Of a DNA stretch of 42,730 nucleotides, positions 10,701-17,533 are shown piece after piece. A program made the translations under genes and the position numbers. The stretch is from an uncultured Collinsella sp. Its GTDB lineage: Bacteria; Actinomycetota; Coriobacteriia; Coriobacteriales; Coriobacteriaceae. The stretch lies in NCBI GenBank assembly GCA_900768265.1, contig CAAGCF010000032.1, forward strand, positions 1 through 42,730, in the 5' to 3' direction. Under the pieces are notes generated by a model that did not search any database, was not told the origin of the DNA, and saw nothing but the letters and a program-made list of their open reading frames with translations. Position 1 is the first letter of the stretch; every line of letters begins with the position of its first letter.

Positions 10701-13043
10701 GGCGACCAGTCCACGAGCCTGCTGCTCAAGCTGCTGAAGGCTGGCAACATCTCCGCGCTCGACGCCTTCCGCACCTACGTGTACCACGCGAACGTGGCGG
10801 GCGTGGCAGACGGCTTCCAGGTCCGCGCGCACGATGCCAGCAAGCAAGGCATGCTCGATTCCACGCGCTTCACAGGCGTGGCCGGTGGCTTCGGCGGCGC
10901 GCTCATCAACGGCAGCGTGAAGAACGCGACCGTCGCCAACCTGTCCTCCGTGGAGGGCGTCAACTACACGGGCGGCTTCATCGGGCATCTGGGCAAGGGT
11001 GGCACGGTGGACGCGGACAAGGTCGGCGTCCTGTCGAACCTCAACCTCCTCGGCGCCACCGCGGGTGTGCTCGACATCTGGGGCTCCCATGTTGAGAGCT
11101 CCAGCGTGGCAGGCATCGCCGACGGCTTCACGGTGACGTCATCGCACCAGGGCGTTGATTACGGCCGCGGCACCGAGAGCGCGACCGGCCGCGAGGTCGC
11201 GGGCGGCTTCGCCGGTTACGCCGACCTGGCGCGCGTGAAGGGCTGCGCAGTCACCAACCTCAAGAAGGTCGCGAGCGGCGAGGTCGCAGGCGGCTTCGTG
11301 GGCGAGACCAAGCGCGCGTACCTCGTGGATGCGCAGGTCAGCTCCGCGCTGGTTGACGGCTTGCTGGTGATCGTGAACGCGCTGCTGAAGCTACTCTACG
11401 CGAACCAGCTCCAGAACCTGGGTGTCATCGACATTGGCAAGTGGTTCCCCGGCGCGAGCAAGGTCTTCGACCTCAAGGTGCTGGCCGAGGGTGAGACGCT
11501 CTATGTGAACCTCTTCGGCCTGAAGATCGGCGTTGCGCTGTCCCGCGCGGCCGCCGAGAACAAGCAGCAGACCGACGTGGCGATCGTCACCATCGGCGAC
11601 TCCACCATCAAGCTTCCGTGCACGAAAGACGGCGGCGTGGACACATCGGGCGACCGCGCCAACATCGACGCGCAGCTCATCAAGGGCAACCGCACGCGCG
11701 TGGAGGGCTCCAAGGTCACGGGCGTCGTCGATGGTTACGACGTCTTCGGCGGCGGCGCGAGCCAGGATGCTGATGGCATGAAGAATCTTTCCACCGGCTA
11801 CGCGGGCGGCTTTGCCGGCCTGAACGACGAGGGCGTGCTGGCGAACGACCACATGGTGCTCGCCGACGTGGTCCGCGGCACGAGTGGCCGGGTGGATCCC
11901 TTCGCCAGCACCAAGCTCAAGAGCGTGTGGGACTTCAATTCCATGAGCGACATCGTGGGCGAGAAGGACGGCGGCTACAACTCGTACAAGATCTACCGCT
12001 CCAAGAACGAGAGCCTGGCCGACGCGATCACGTCAAACAGCAAGAACGGGGCGGCGAGCGCCATCTTCGCCAAGCGCGACGACAACGCCGACGGCACCGG
12101 CATGGACGCCTTCACGGTGAGCCTGTTCAAGCCGGTGTACGCGAGTGGCAAGGTCTCCGTCAACACCTACGACGGCACCGTGCCCACGAGCGAGGCATCC
12201 GGCGATGCGGGCACCGCGTGGCTCGGCATCAAGGACGCCGTGCGCCAGAACGCGGACGGTAGCCAGAAGCGGGAGCTCAGGGCCTACGTCTCTGCGGCCA
12301 AGGCCGTGCTCATGCTCGACACCGCAGTGACTGACAACGCCGGTTCCCTCACGCCCGAGCCGGGCGAGGGCCAGGACCCGTGCGACACCTACGCGAATCT
12401 CACGCTCCAGAAGGTGTGGAACGATCAGGGCAATGCCGCTCGGCCTAAGAGCATCAAGCTGACGGTTACGGCTTCATATACCAAGGGCGACGAAAAGGTG
12501 GTCCCCGAGAGTCTTACTCTCAAGGATGGCTCAACTTGGAAGAACCCGCATCAGGTTGAGCTCACTTCTGCCGACGCCTCCGGCTGGTCCGAGACCTGGC
12601 GAAAGGTCGTTGAGGGTCTGCCCGTCGCATTCGATGACGACGGCACGACTCGGTACTACGCCTACAGCGTCTCGGCCGAGGAGGTCGAGTCAAACGGTGC
12701 CAAGACGAGCGGCGTCATGTTTGGTAAGACCGCGGATGGCGCGACATCCTACGTCACCCCCACCGAGGTCGGCTACACCTCCACGGTGACCTCCGAGGCC
12801 AACACCCTCACGATCACCGTCACCAACACCCATCGCGATCCCCTGCCCGACACGGGCGGCCGCGGCATCTGGCTGTTCCTGATGATCGGTGCGGCGGTGG
12901 GCTGCGCCGGGGCCTATGAGGCATGGCGTCGACGGCGCGCGGGACAACTCGCCGTGGTGGGCGTCCCGGCTGCGGGCGCTACGGTCACCGCACTGCAGCC
13001 GCGGCCGGTTGGGGGCCACTTCCGTGACGGGGGTGCGCGATGA
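4779..13043 (+). CDS. Giant LPDTG-anchored repeat surface protein (adhesin)
   Basis: About 2754 residues, predicted to be exported and sortase-anchored. A basic, hydrophobic N-terminus is followed by an Ala/Asp/Thr-rich linker (about residues 50-150). The long body holds about 30 copies of a glycine motif of form (Y/A)-A-G-G-(F/Y)-x-G, each introducing a segment of 60-120 residues. Many segments carry a Leu-rich stretch followed by a short V-x-x-S-x-V motif. This pattern resembles GLUG-like or beta-solenoid repeat proteins. A Cna_B-type domain (about 2540-2685) precedes LPDTGG near residue 2689, a hydrophobic span and RRRR. The ATG at 4779 follows GGGGGAG; a TTG four codons earlier overlaps that site. 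It heads the pilus operon and could be the tip adhesin or an independently wall-linked protein. The ligand is unknown. Confidence 0.9.
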   Translation: MRAKRAVAIALTGLMLFEASPVPQISQALTIQNAAAARQLMSTLTASTAYADTSENAGGGTLQVDTAASTEASGADAADSSAATGSGASADSVSNADVTADADAPATTSDAATADAPAPADAITATNQPTAQPAAQTATDAAVEDAAQDLAQLAGRDFQGQVTKTINGKTYILIGNEQQLRAIGSGKKVTRPVWEITQEYRTTGLIKGGWVDVEGSKTEIYAGDADLSATSKLDEGSSEKSDELGVSLAGHTRKRYVTLDDYGNEVKADGNATSSTLTYAADANYIIFRNIDVGSDAASGTSSNATWTPLMFSGTMLGAATTTDAAKTAGALWSTINADGISTNDTAQRPVISNVNVTQTGKLDVSSHTGIGFFGTVSHKLSETNPFAGSATPAYVNNIKLRDVSVTNESTKVKVDQTLISSLLGVLGTVVGGLVSTLLKILTLGKVDLSGLIGSLLNVRAADPSSLATGAFAGRIVGEVTVDKCEVEGASVSSAADMTGGFAGYVKGEVKYDILSDALGDIVKLLTNILNLIPGLGLGDLITLLLNNNIIKASQLLPVAYYNPTISKSGVVNFASGTVLGSAGKNYAGGFAGVQAGTIVTDAYIQSDVAYTVRAKAYAGGFAGVIRDDVMEGALSDLGVDLPSLARLAIPQSIVATSSLTADVTVEGGSYAGGFAGAMAGSHAVNDSLTGAVNVTASGIQDGTADMLAYAGGFTGAATLGWAMDLGAGDYKNTNLLNGVGGLLKGLLGSEDQSKASTLLSLAGLNESEILGAQMAGTFMVSSANDYAGGMVGRGTGPVIASSDTAHVGGLAFYKQGKLDATAVASRTTSLTGLDSVTAKGSYAGGIAGMLVPGAVAALLNDTLGLGAIGQKLGDGQFKMFEVSNVTVAGATDGATVSVDGCYAGGAIGCATGGDVDATTLTGVKRVEAKGEAGGFIGFSGPSDAADVGGLDVLGLIKVSGLLSVAKYSAVEVTDSSVAGVTAGMTVAATGVNAAGETNVYAAGGFFGRANSTKSANVHATAVKAVTADASTSDGAAGGFVGVSTTGGLADAVNGEGEDSGVLKNLLEGGLISVDGLVGAVPYLLPNYQNATVTFVNGGSVEADIAGGFAGDFQGGKVNIYTDDDLKDATGAYARAKTAAEQSPWGVINIDHVTGGAYAGGWGGRVTSGALASAGKGGISLLGKLGTVDIAQLLDVVEGYVPLINRSGVLSNADTVAADASGARPSDAANPGLVVSASRLDDTASQSGTAGGYIGYGSGVQVSHSNVTQLRHTAVTEPKDLEGTDGSSYFGNKSSYAVTAPRYAGGYIGHMDVGSAASVGDGLSLLGTSLRLTDVLGVVRAVVSTIEHSDVTGGTGGFAVRASSGATGSEIGDAGGFAGLVSGGHIQDSNSYNFSYVIGQISAGGYAGQIEPGDVARVLGELNTGKDNESALAKLLHGLVSTNGALASLVQDFVPTVRNSETTSIPCGGAVRAQAASTESVQRGMAGGYVGHNLGGHIWGTSNAPWTSAASWESEKDGSNHYTGTRRDAMAERIRSVYGAEMAGGFTGYMEPGDTAKTGSVSLLFGLVKANNILGALQVAYPTEENTQVTGPVRGISLETWNSWSQHVASKGYYGGDFYGKTFTTEDELAAFLADYVYGTNVVAGRAAYENKANTMHGGVAGGYVGLMRGGTVTNGRAFDTKTVRAMRAAGGFAGRMETGGAVELGGVKVLGLNLNLGQLLNVAQVLVPVVKSSSVQGFRTGMAVKATGTDFKHETGFAGGYVGYASGAQLWGDATFSDADKDANRWSIGATHGGYTATGDNVTNLRKVSGANCVGGYAGLMTAAGVADVNTNASSGLLQKILDSIISTPNDLAQVLNATVSTVRGASVSAVTAGDGATEAQQNAAAWGFTVDGSYKEGNATKYARAAGGFAGSMKAVVAGTKDRDEGATDAVTNTLQVIGLRGVEGGQYAGGFFGQADIESVASVAGGDGDANGDQSTSLLLKLLKAGNISALDAFRTYVYHANVAGVADGFQVRAHDASKQGMLDSTRFTGVAGGFGGALINGSVKNATVANLSSVEGVNYTGGFIGHLGKGGTVDADKVGVLSNLNLLGATAGVLDIWGSHVESSSVAGIADGFTVTSSHQGVDYGRGTESATGREVAGGFAGYADLARVKGCAVTNLKKVASGEVAGGFVGETKRAYLVDAQVSSALVDGLLVIVNALLKLLYANQLQNLGVIDIGKWFPGASKVFDLKVLAEGETLYVNLFGLKIGVALSRAAAENKQQTDVAIVTIGDSTIKLPCTKDGGVDTSGDRANIDAQLIKGNRTRVEGSKVTGVVDGYDVFGGGASQDADGMKNLSTGYAGGFAGLNDEGVLANDHMVLADVVRGTSGRVDPFASTKLKSVWDFNSMSDIVGEKDGGYNSYKIYRSKNESLADAITSNSKNGAASAIFAKRDDNADGTGMDAFTVSLFKPVYASGKVSVNTYDGTVPTSEASGDAGTAWLGIKDAVRQNADGSQKRELRAYVSAAKAVLMLDTAVTDNAGSLTPEPGEGQDPCDTYANLTLQKVWNDQGNAARPKSIKLTVTASYTKGDEKVVPESLTLKDGSTWKNPHQVELTSADASGWSETWRKVVEGLPVAFDDDGTTRYYAYSVSAEEVESNGAKTSGVMFGKTADGATSYVTPTEVGYTSTVTSEANTLTITVTNTHRDPLPDTGGRGIWLFLMIGAAVGCAGAYEAWRRRRAGQLAVVGVPAAGATVTALQPRPVGGHFRDGGAR

Positions 13044-13246
13044 GCGGTTCTGTGAGCTGCCTGCGGCGCACGGGCGTGCACAGCAGGGGAGGGCGCTTCG
13101 TGCGGTCTCCGGGGGTTCCGCCTGACGGGCCGCCGCTGCGCGCGAGGTGAGCGGATGCGTATGCATATCAACGCGAGCCGGCGAGTTCGGCGTCGCGAGG
13201 TAATAGCTATGGAATCAATTGGGGAGATAGCGAGAAAGGAAACAAG
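13044..13246 (+). other. Gap between adhesin and major pilin
   Basis: About 200 bases with no convincing gene. An ATGA overlap at the adhesin stop opens a 36-codon frame (13040-13150), which ends next to a GTG that opens a further short frame. A 13-codon frame (starting ATGGAATCA, about 13210) ends in the ATGA at the pilin start. The small frames have no recognisable sequence. GAAAGGA just before 13247 is the pilin ribosome site. Confidence 0.35.
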
Positions 13247-14782
13247 ATGACCACTATCTTCAAGAAGACGGCTGCGCTGTTTGCGCTTGTCGCCGTGGTG
13301 CTGGCCGGCGTCGTGGTCGCCGCGCCTGCGTATGCTGTCGGGACCGGCAAGCTCACAGTGACGAGCAGCGATGCCGGGTTCAACGGTGCCAAGGTCGACG
13401 CGTGGCAGATGTTCACGGCGACAAAGAACGGCAGCACGTACACGTTTGAGGTTGTTGACAGCTGGAAGGGCTTCTTCGCGAATACGGCTGAAGGTTATCC
13501 TGGCATCAAGGATGACAAGGATTTCAACGCAAACGCCTCTGACTACGTGCGCAAACTGGGTGATGCCAACTCTATCGAGGTGACCAAGTTCGCCAAGAAG
13601 GCCGCCAAGTGGGCCAAGGACAACTCCATTTCTGCCACTAAGCAGGCTACCGCTACGGCGTCTGGCTCGAACTACACCGCCACGTTCTCCGGTCTCGATT
13701 TCGGTTACTACCTGGTGAAGCCCTACGCTTCCGGTGAGAAGGACGGCAGCACTCGCGGTACCGACGCTATGCTCATCAGTGTCGTCGACGAAAATGCCAC
13801 CATTACCCTCAAGAACACCTACCCGACCGTTGACAAGAAGGTCGAGAACAGCAAGGGCAACGGCGCTCAAGTGGGCGACAAGGTCACCTTCACGCTGACC
13901 TCCAAGGTGCCCGACACCTCCGAGTTCGATCACTACACCTTCAAGCTGCTCGATACCATGTCCCAGGGCCTGACCTTTAACAACGATGCTAAGATCACCA
14001 TTGGCGGCACCGAGCTGGCGGCCGGGACGGACTACACCGTGACGCCGCCCTCCACGGATAACAACAACACCGTCACCTTCGACCTTTCCACCTACATCAA
14101 GCCCGGGACCGGCAATGGCCCTGCCGCCGGCACCGAAATCACCGTCACCTACACCGCGACGCTGAATGAGAAGGCCGAGACCAGCACGACCGGCAACGGC
14201 AACACCAACTCCGCCAAGGTCCAGTACACCAACGGTCCCAACACTACCGATTTCGGCGAGTCCACCCCGTCCGAGACCCACACCTACACCTTCGGCTTCG
14301 ACCTGAAGAAGGTCGACGGCGACAATCAGGCTCTTGCCGGTGCCAAGTTCTCCCTGTACAAGAAGGGCTCTACCGAAGCCATCCAGTTCGTGACGTCCGC
14401 TGAGGGTGCCTATCACGTGGCCACCAACGCCGACGCCGGCAAAAAGGTCACCGAGGTCGAGACGCCTACGAGCGGCATCATCAAGTTCACCGGCCTCGAC
14501 GACGGCGAGTACACGCTGAAGGAGACCCAGGCCCCGACCGACTACAACAAGGCCGCCGACACCGAGATCAAGATCGAGGCTAACTACAAAGAGGACGGTA
14601 AGCTCGACACCTGGAGCGTCACCAACAAGGGTACCGATGGCTTCGTCACCATCGTCAACCGCAAGGGCACCCTGCTGCCCTCCACCGGTGGCATGGGCAC
14701 CATCGTCTTCACCGTTGCGGGCGCTGCCGTGGTCATCGCCGGCGTGGCGTGGACCATCGCCCGTCGTCGCGCTCAGAACTAG
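13247..14782 (+). CDS. Major pilin, SpaA type, LPSTG-anchored
   Basis: 511 residues. A signal peptide ends near AYA at residue 30. Domains follow the SpaA/FimA plan: an N-terminal pilin domain, a middle isopeptide-forming (D2-type) domain that begins after YPTVDKKVE, and a C-terminal Cna_B-like domain with an E-box (YTLKETQAP, about residues 421-429). The sorting signal is LPSTG near 477, followed by a hydrophobic span and RRRAQN. YPTVDKK may supply the pilin-motif lysine that sortase joins to the LPSTG threonine of the next subunit; the canonical YPKN form is absent. The gene lies 21 bases upstream of a class C sortase, the expected polymerase. Confidence 0.92.
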   Translation: MTTIFKKTAALFALVAVVLAGVVVAAPAYAVGTGKLTVTSSDAGFNGAKVDAWQMFTATKNGSTYTFEVVDSWKGFFANTAEGYPGIKDDKDFNANASDYVRKLGDANSIEVTKFAKKAAKWAKDNSISATKQATATASGSNYTATFSGLDFGYYLVKPYASGEKDGSTRGTDAMLISVVDENATITLKNTYPTVDKKVENSKGNGAQVGDKVTFTLTSKVPDTSEFDHYTFKLLDTMSQGLTFNNDAKITIGGTELAAGTDYTVTPPSTDNNNTVTFDLSTYIKPGTGNGPAAGTEITVTYTATLNEKAETSTTGNGNTNSAKVQYTNGPNTTDFGESTPSETHTYTFGFDLKKVDGDNQALAGAKFSLYKKGSTEAIQFVTSAEGAYHVATNADAGKKVTEVETPTSGIIKFTGLDDGEYTLKETQAPTDYNKAADTEIKIEANYKEDGKLDTWSVTNKGTDGFVTIVNRKGTLLPSTGGMGTIVFTVAGAAVVIAGVAWTIARRRAQN

Positions 14783-14803
14783 CGCAGAGCCTAAGTTGGA
14801 TCG

Positions 14804-15799
14804 TTGAAGCGCCTGCGCGACATACTTCCGCTGATCGTGGTCCTGGTGGGGCTCGCCATCATGGCGTACCCCACCATCTCGAACTTCCTTGTGGAGCGCA
14901 ACGCCTCCCGGGTGGTCTCGGGCTACGAAAAGGCCGTGGAGGGCCTCTCAGATGAGGAGGCCCAGGCCATGATGGATGCCGCGCGGGCGTACAACGCCCA
15001 GCTCGCGGGGCTTGCCGGCATCTCCGCTGCCGATGGCGGCGCGGATGCCGGCACCGTCTCGTCCACGCAGCTGCGCGAGCAATACGACCAGCTGCTCAAC
15101 CTCAACGGCGACGGCGTGATGGGCTACATCACCATCCCGCGCCTGGACGAGACGCTGCCCATCTACCACGGCACCGACGAGGCCACGCTCCAGGTGGGCG
15201 TGGGCCATATCGGTACCTCATCGCTGCCCGTGGGCGGGGCCAGTACGCACGCGGCCCTGTCTGGCCATCGCGGGCTGCCGTCCGCCAAGCTGTTCACGGA
15301 CCTGGACCAGATGAAAAAGGGCGACATCTTCTTCGTCCGCGTGCTCAAGAGCACGTTTGCCTACCAAGTTGACCGGATCGAGACCGTCCTGCCCGACCAG
15401 ACGGAATCGCTCAACATCACCGCCGGCGACGACTACGTGACCCTTGTCACCTGTACACCGTATGGCATTAATTCTCATCGTTTGTTGGTGAGAGGGCATG
15501 CCATACCGTATACGGATGACATGGATTCGCAGGTGGGTGTGACCGGCAATCCCATCAACATTCCGCTGCCGTACCTGGCGCTGATGATCGCGTTGGCGGT
15601 GCTTGCCATGCTGCTCGCGTCGATGCTGATCGGACGCGGGATCGAGGCGCGGCGCGACGCCGTCCATGCGGCGGCGGGTTCGCGCGTGGCCGGTGCGCGG
15701 CAGGCGGGGAGCTCGTACGACGTGGCTGGCACGGCCGGAGCGCACGGAGCGCACGATTCGACAAGGAGGAGATGCCATGGTGGCAAGCACATGCGATAA
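14804..15799 (+). CDS. Class C (pilus) sortase
   Basis: 331 residues from a TTG start. N-terminal membrane segment about residues 6-25, catalytic domain about 90-235, then a second membrane segment near 250-275, as in pilin-polymerising sortases. The catalytic His155 is in SGHRG and Cys217 in TLVTCTPYG; Arg226 or Arg230 (HRLLVRG) completes the site. TLVTCTPYGINSHR is typical of class C. The DPW/DPF lid motif usually found ahead of the beta-barrel is not obvious; LNLNGDGVMGYI stands in that place. The C-terminus overlaps the next gene by 23 bases, so the two are probably translationally coupled. Confidence 0.93.
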   Translation: MKRLRDILPLIVVLVGLAIMAYPTISNFLVERNASRVVSGYEKAVEGLSDEEAQAMMDAARAYNAQLAGLAGISAADGGADAGTVSSTQLREQYDQLLNLNGDGVMGYITIPRLDETLPIYHGTDEATLQVGVGHIGTSSLPVGGASTHAALSGHRGLPSAKLFTDLDQMKKGDIFFVRVLKSTFAYQVDRIETVLPDQTESLNITAGDDYVTLVTCTPYGINSHRLLVRGHAIPYTDDMDSQVGVTGNPINIPLPYLALMIALAVLAMLLASMLIGRGIEARRDAVHAAAGSRVAGARQAGSSYDVAGTAGAHGAHDSTRRRCHGGKHMR

Positions 15800-16589
15800 C
15801 GGTACGTGGGCTTCGCGCCGTTTCGGTGGCGGTGCCTTTGCGGGCGCCTGGTTTCGAGCGGTTCGGCGCGCGTGCCTCGCCCTGGCACTCGCCGTCTTCG
15901 CGTGCGGCGGGATGTTTGCGGCCGCTGCGGTCGCGCCTCAGGTGGCGGCTGCCACCCCGAGGGGATCTGTTTCCCTGTCCGTTGTCGCTGAGGACGCTCG
16001 CGGCTCTCATCAGCTCGCGGGGGATACGTTCACCCTGGTACGGGTCGCAACGGCGCAGGTATACGACGGCGGCAACGGGCAGTCTGCGGGCGTGGCGTAC
16101 ACCATGGCAGCGGGTTTCGAGCGTTACGACCGCGATTGGGCGTCGCTGACCGCGTCTGACGTCGCTGCCGCGGCGCGTGAACTGGCGCAGGCCTCGCGCG
16201 ATGCGGGGTCGCTTGATGCCGGCGTGTCGCAGAGGGTGTCGGAGGGTGCGCGAAGGCTGACGTTTTCCGGTCTCGATAGCGGCCTGTACCTAGTGGTACG
16301 AACCGGTGTGGCCGATGCCAACAAGGGCCTGACCTGCGATCCCGTACTGGTCTCCGTGCCGCTGCTCGAGGACGGTTCGTTTACCTATGACGTGGACGTC
16401 GATCCTAAGTTCGAGTGGGCGGATGTCGACCATCCCGGTGGCAACGGTGGTGGCGCTGAGGCCGATCGCGGCACGCCTGGCTGGTTGCCCACGACCGGCG
16501 ACTACGTTATTGGCGTGGTATGCCTGCTGGTGGCAGGCGGTTCCATCGCCATCCTCATCGGCCGCCGCCTGCGCGAAAAGCGCGCCTGA
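15777..16589 (+). CDS. Minor (basal) pilin, LPTTG-anchored
   Basis: 270 residues. A long N-terminal region with a hydrophobic core (CLALALAVFACGGMFAAAAV) forms a signal peptide that ends near residue 60. One pilin-like domain follows, with the TFSGLDSGLYLVV pattern seen in SpaB-like and SpaA-like subunits. LPTTG, a hydrophobic span and RRLREKRA close the protein. ATG at 15777 follows AAGGAGGAG. Its small size and its place after the sortase suggest the base subunit that links the fibre to the wall, or a spacer subunit. It ends the cargo operon. Confidence 0.82.
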   Translation: MVASTCDNGTWASRRFGGGAFAGAWFRAVRRACLALALAVFACGGMFAAAAVAPQVAAATPRGSVSLSVVAEDARGSHQLAGDTFTLVRVATAQVYDGGNGQSAGVAYTMAAGFERYDRDWASLTASDVAAAARELAQASRDAGSLDAGVSQRVSEGARRLTFSGLDSGLYLVVRTGVADANKGLTCDPVLVSVPLLEDGSFTYDVDVDPKFEWADVDHPGGNGGGAEADRGTPGWLPTTGDYVIGVVCLLVAGGSIAILIGRRLREKRA

Positions 16590-16729
16590 GTGGGACAAAA
16601 GCACCACGTTCGAATGTCCCACGACCGAGACGAGGGTGGGGCAAGGGCGCTGCCGCCTCGATCAGCCCAGATTGCGCAAAAGTGGAGCGAACTTCGGGAT
16701 TTAGCCGAGTTCGCTCCACTTTTGCGCAA
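16590..16729. terminator. Two hairpins after the pilus operon
   Basis: GTGGGACA (16590-16597) pairs with TGTCCCAC (16615-16622). A stronger hairpin has perfect 22-base arms at 16672-16693 and 16708-16729 (TTGCGCAAAAGTGGAGCGAA.. and complement) around a 14-base loop. No long T tract follows, so it may end or stabilise the pilus transcript, or be a dispersed palindromic repeat. Confidence 0.6.
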
Positions 16730-16793
16730 ATCCTATAGGCGTGCGGCGAAAAATGGTGTACGCCACTTTCAGGACCGTCGATTGTCGTCCAAT

Positions 16794-16961
16794 CTAGGCG
16801 ACCTTTCCCAGCTTGTTCAAGAGCGCGCCCTCGACGACCGTGCGGAATCGTCTCACCTGCTCGTCCGTGGCGGCCCGCAGCGCCGGCGAGTTCGAGAAAA
16901 AGGAGGTGGAAGAGAGCCGCTCGAAGGCGGCTCAGTACCTGTCAACGAAATCGGGGCAGAT
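16794..16961 (-). pseudogene. Remnant: C-terminal end of an unidentified protein
   Basis: On the reverse strand one frame reads like a genuine C-terminus: ATDEQVRRFRTVVEGALLNK, then LGKVA and stop. It is preceded by AAFERLSSTSFFSNSPALRA, a TGA at 16932-16934, ICPDFVDRY, and another TGA at 16962-16964. No start codon or upstream domain survives. I do not recognise the family. The composition, the two stops and the isolated position indicate a decayed gene. Confidence 0.45.
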
Positions 16962-17471
16962 TCAGACGAATCCCGAGGGGTGGGTCCGGCCGCACCTCCC
17001 ACGGGGTGCCGCGCCTCCCGGCGCGGTGATCCGGGCCCGCAAGGGGCCCTGCGCCCGCTCGGCTTTTGCTCGGGCACGGCGGTCCGTCGCTTCTGCCTCG
17101 CTCTCGCTGCGCGACCAGGAAACGCTCCCTCGGGGTCGCCTTCCCCGCTCGCTCTGCTCGCGCCGCCCGTGTCCCGCGAACGGCTGCATTCGATCGCTTG
17201 CTCATGGCCGCGATCATTCCGCCGTGTCGCGCGCCTCGGGCTCTCGCTGCGGGCTTCCAAACGCTCCCTCAGGGTCGCCTTCGGAAGCCCTCCGCTCACC
17301 ATCCCGATGGGCTGGCAAGATATGCATTGCGGCGTACAAACCGTCGTTCCTACGGTTTGCCCGTCGCAATGATCTTGCCCTGCGCACGGCGCAGGGGGAG
17401 GGCGAACCGCTCGCTACGGCTCGCTCCCGCCGGGTGATGGGCCGCTCGCTACGGTTCGCTCCCATCACAAA
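16962..17471. other. Non-coding, internally repetitive stretch
   Basis: No supported gene; several frames are open only because the region is G+C rich. An imperfect 48-base repeat occurs at 17095-17142 and 17233-17281 (core ACGCTCCCTC.GGGTCGCCTT). A 22-base repeat with one mismatch lies at 17407-17428 and 17442-17463 (CCGCTCGCTACGG.TCGCTCC). It looks like decayed or inserted repeat sequence between cargo and mobilization genes. Confidence 0.5.
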
Positions 17472-17533
17472 GAGACCCCGACCGCGCATGGGCGGCCGGG
17501 GTCTCGAGGTTTCCGTCTGTCGCGGAAACCTCG
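17472..17533 (-). terminator. Double hairpin terminator of the mobilization operon
   Basis: GAGACCCCG (17472-17480) pairs with CGGGGTCTC (17497-17505) with further inner pairing. A second stem, CGAGGTTTCCG (17505-17515) with CGGAAACCTCG (17523-17533), ends exactly at the relaxase stop codon. Together they should stop the leftward mob transcript. Confidence 0.7.

Noticed and set aside
6042..11090. Long reverse-strand open frames under the adhesin gene (about 600 and 715 codons)
   Set aside because: They mirror the codon bias and repeats of the high-G+C forward gene, are rich in Arg, His, Ala and Gly, and have no ribosome sites or known domains.
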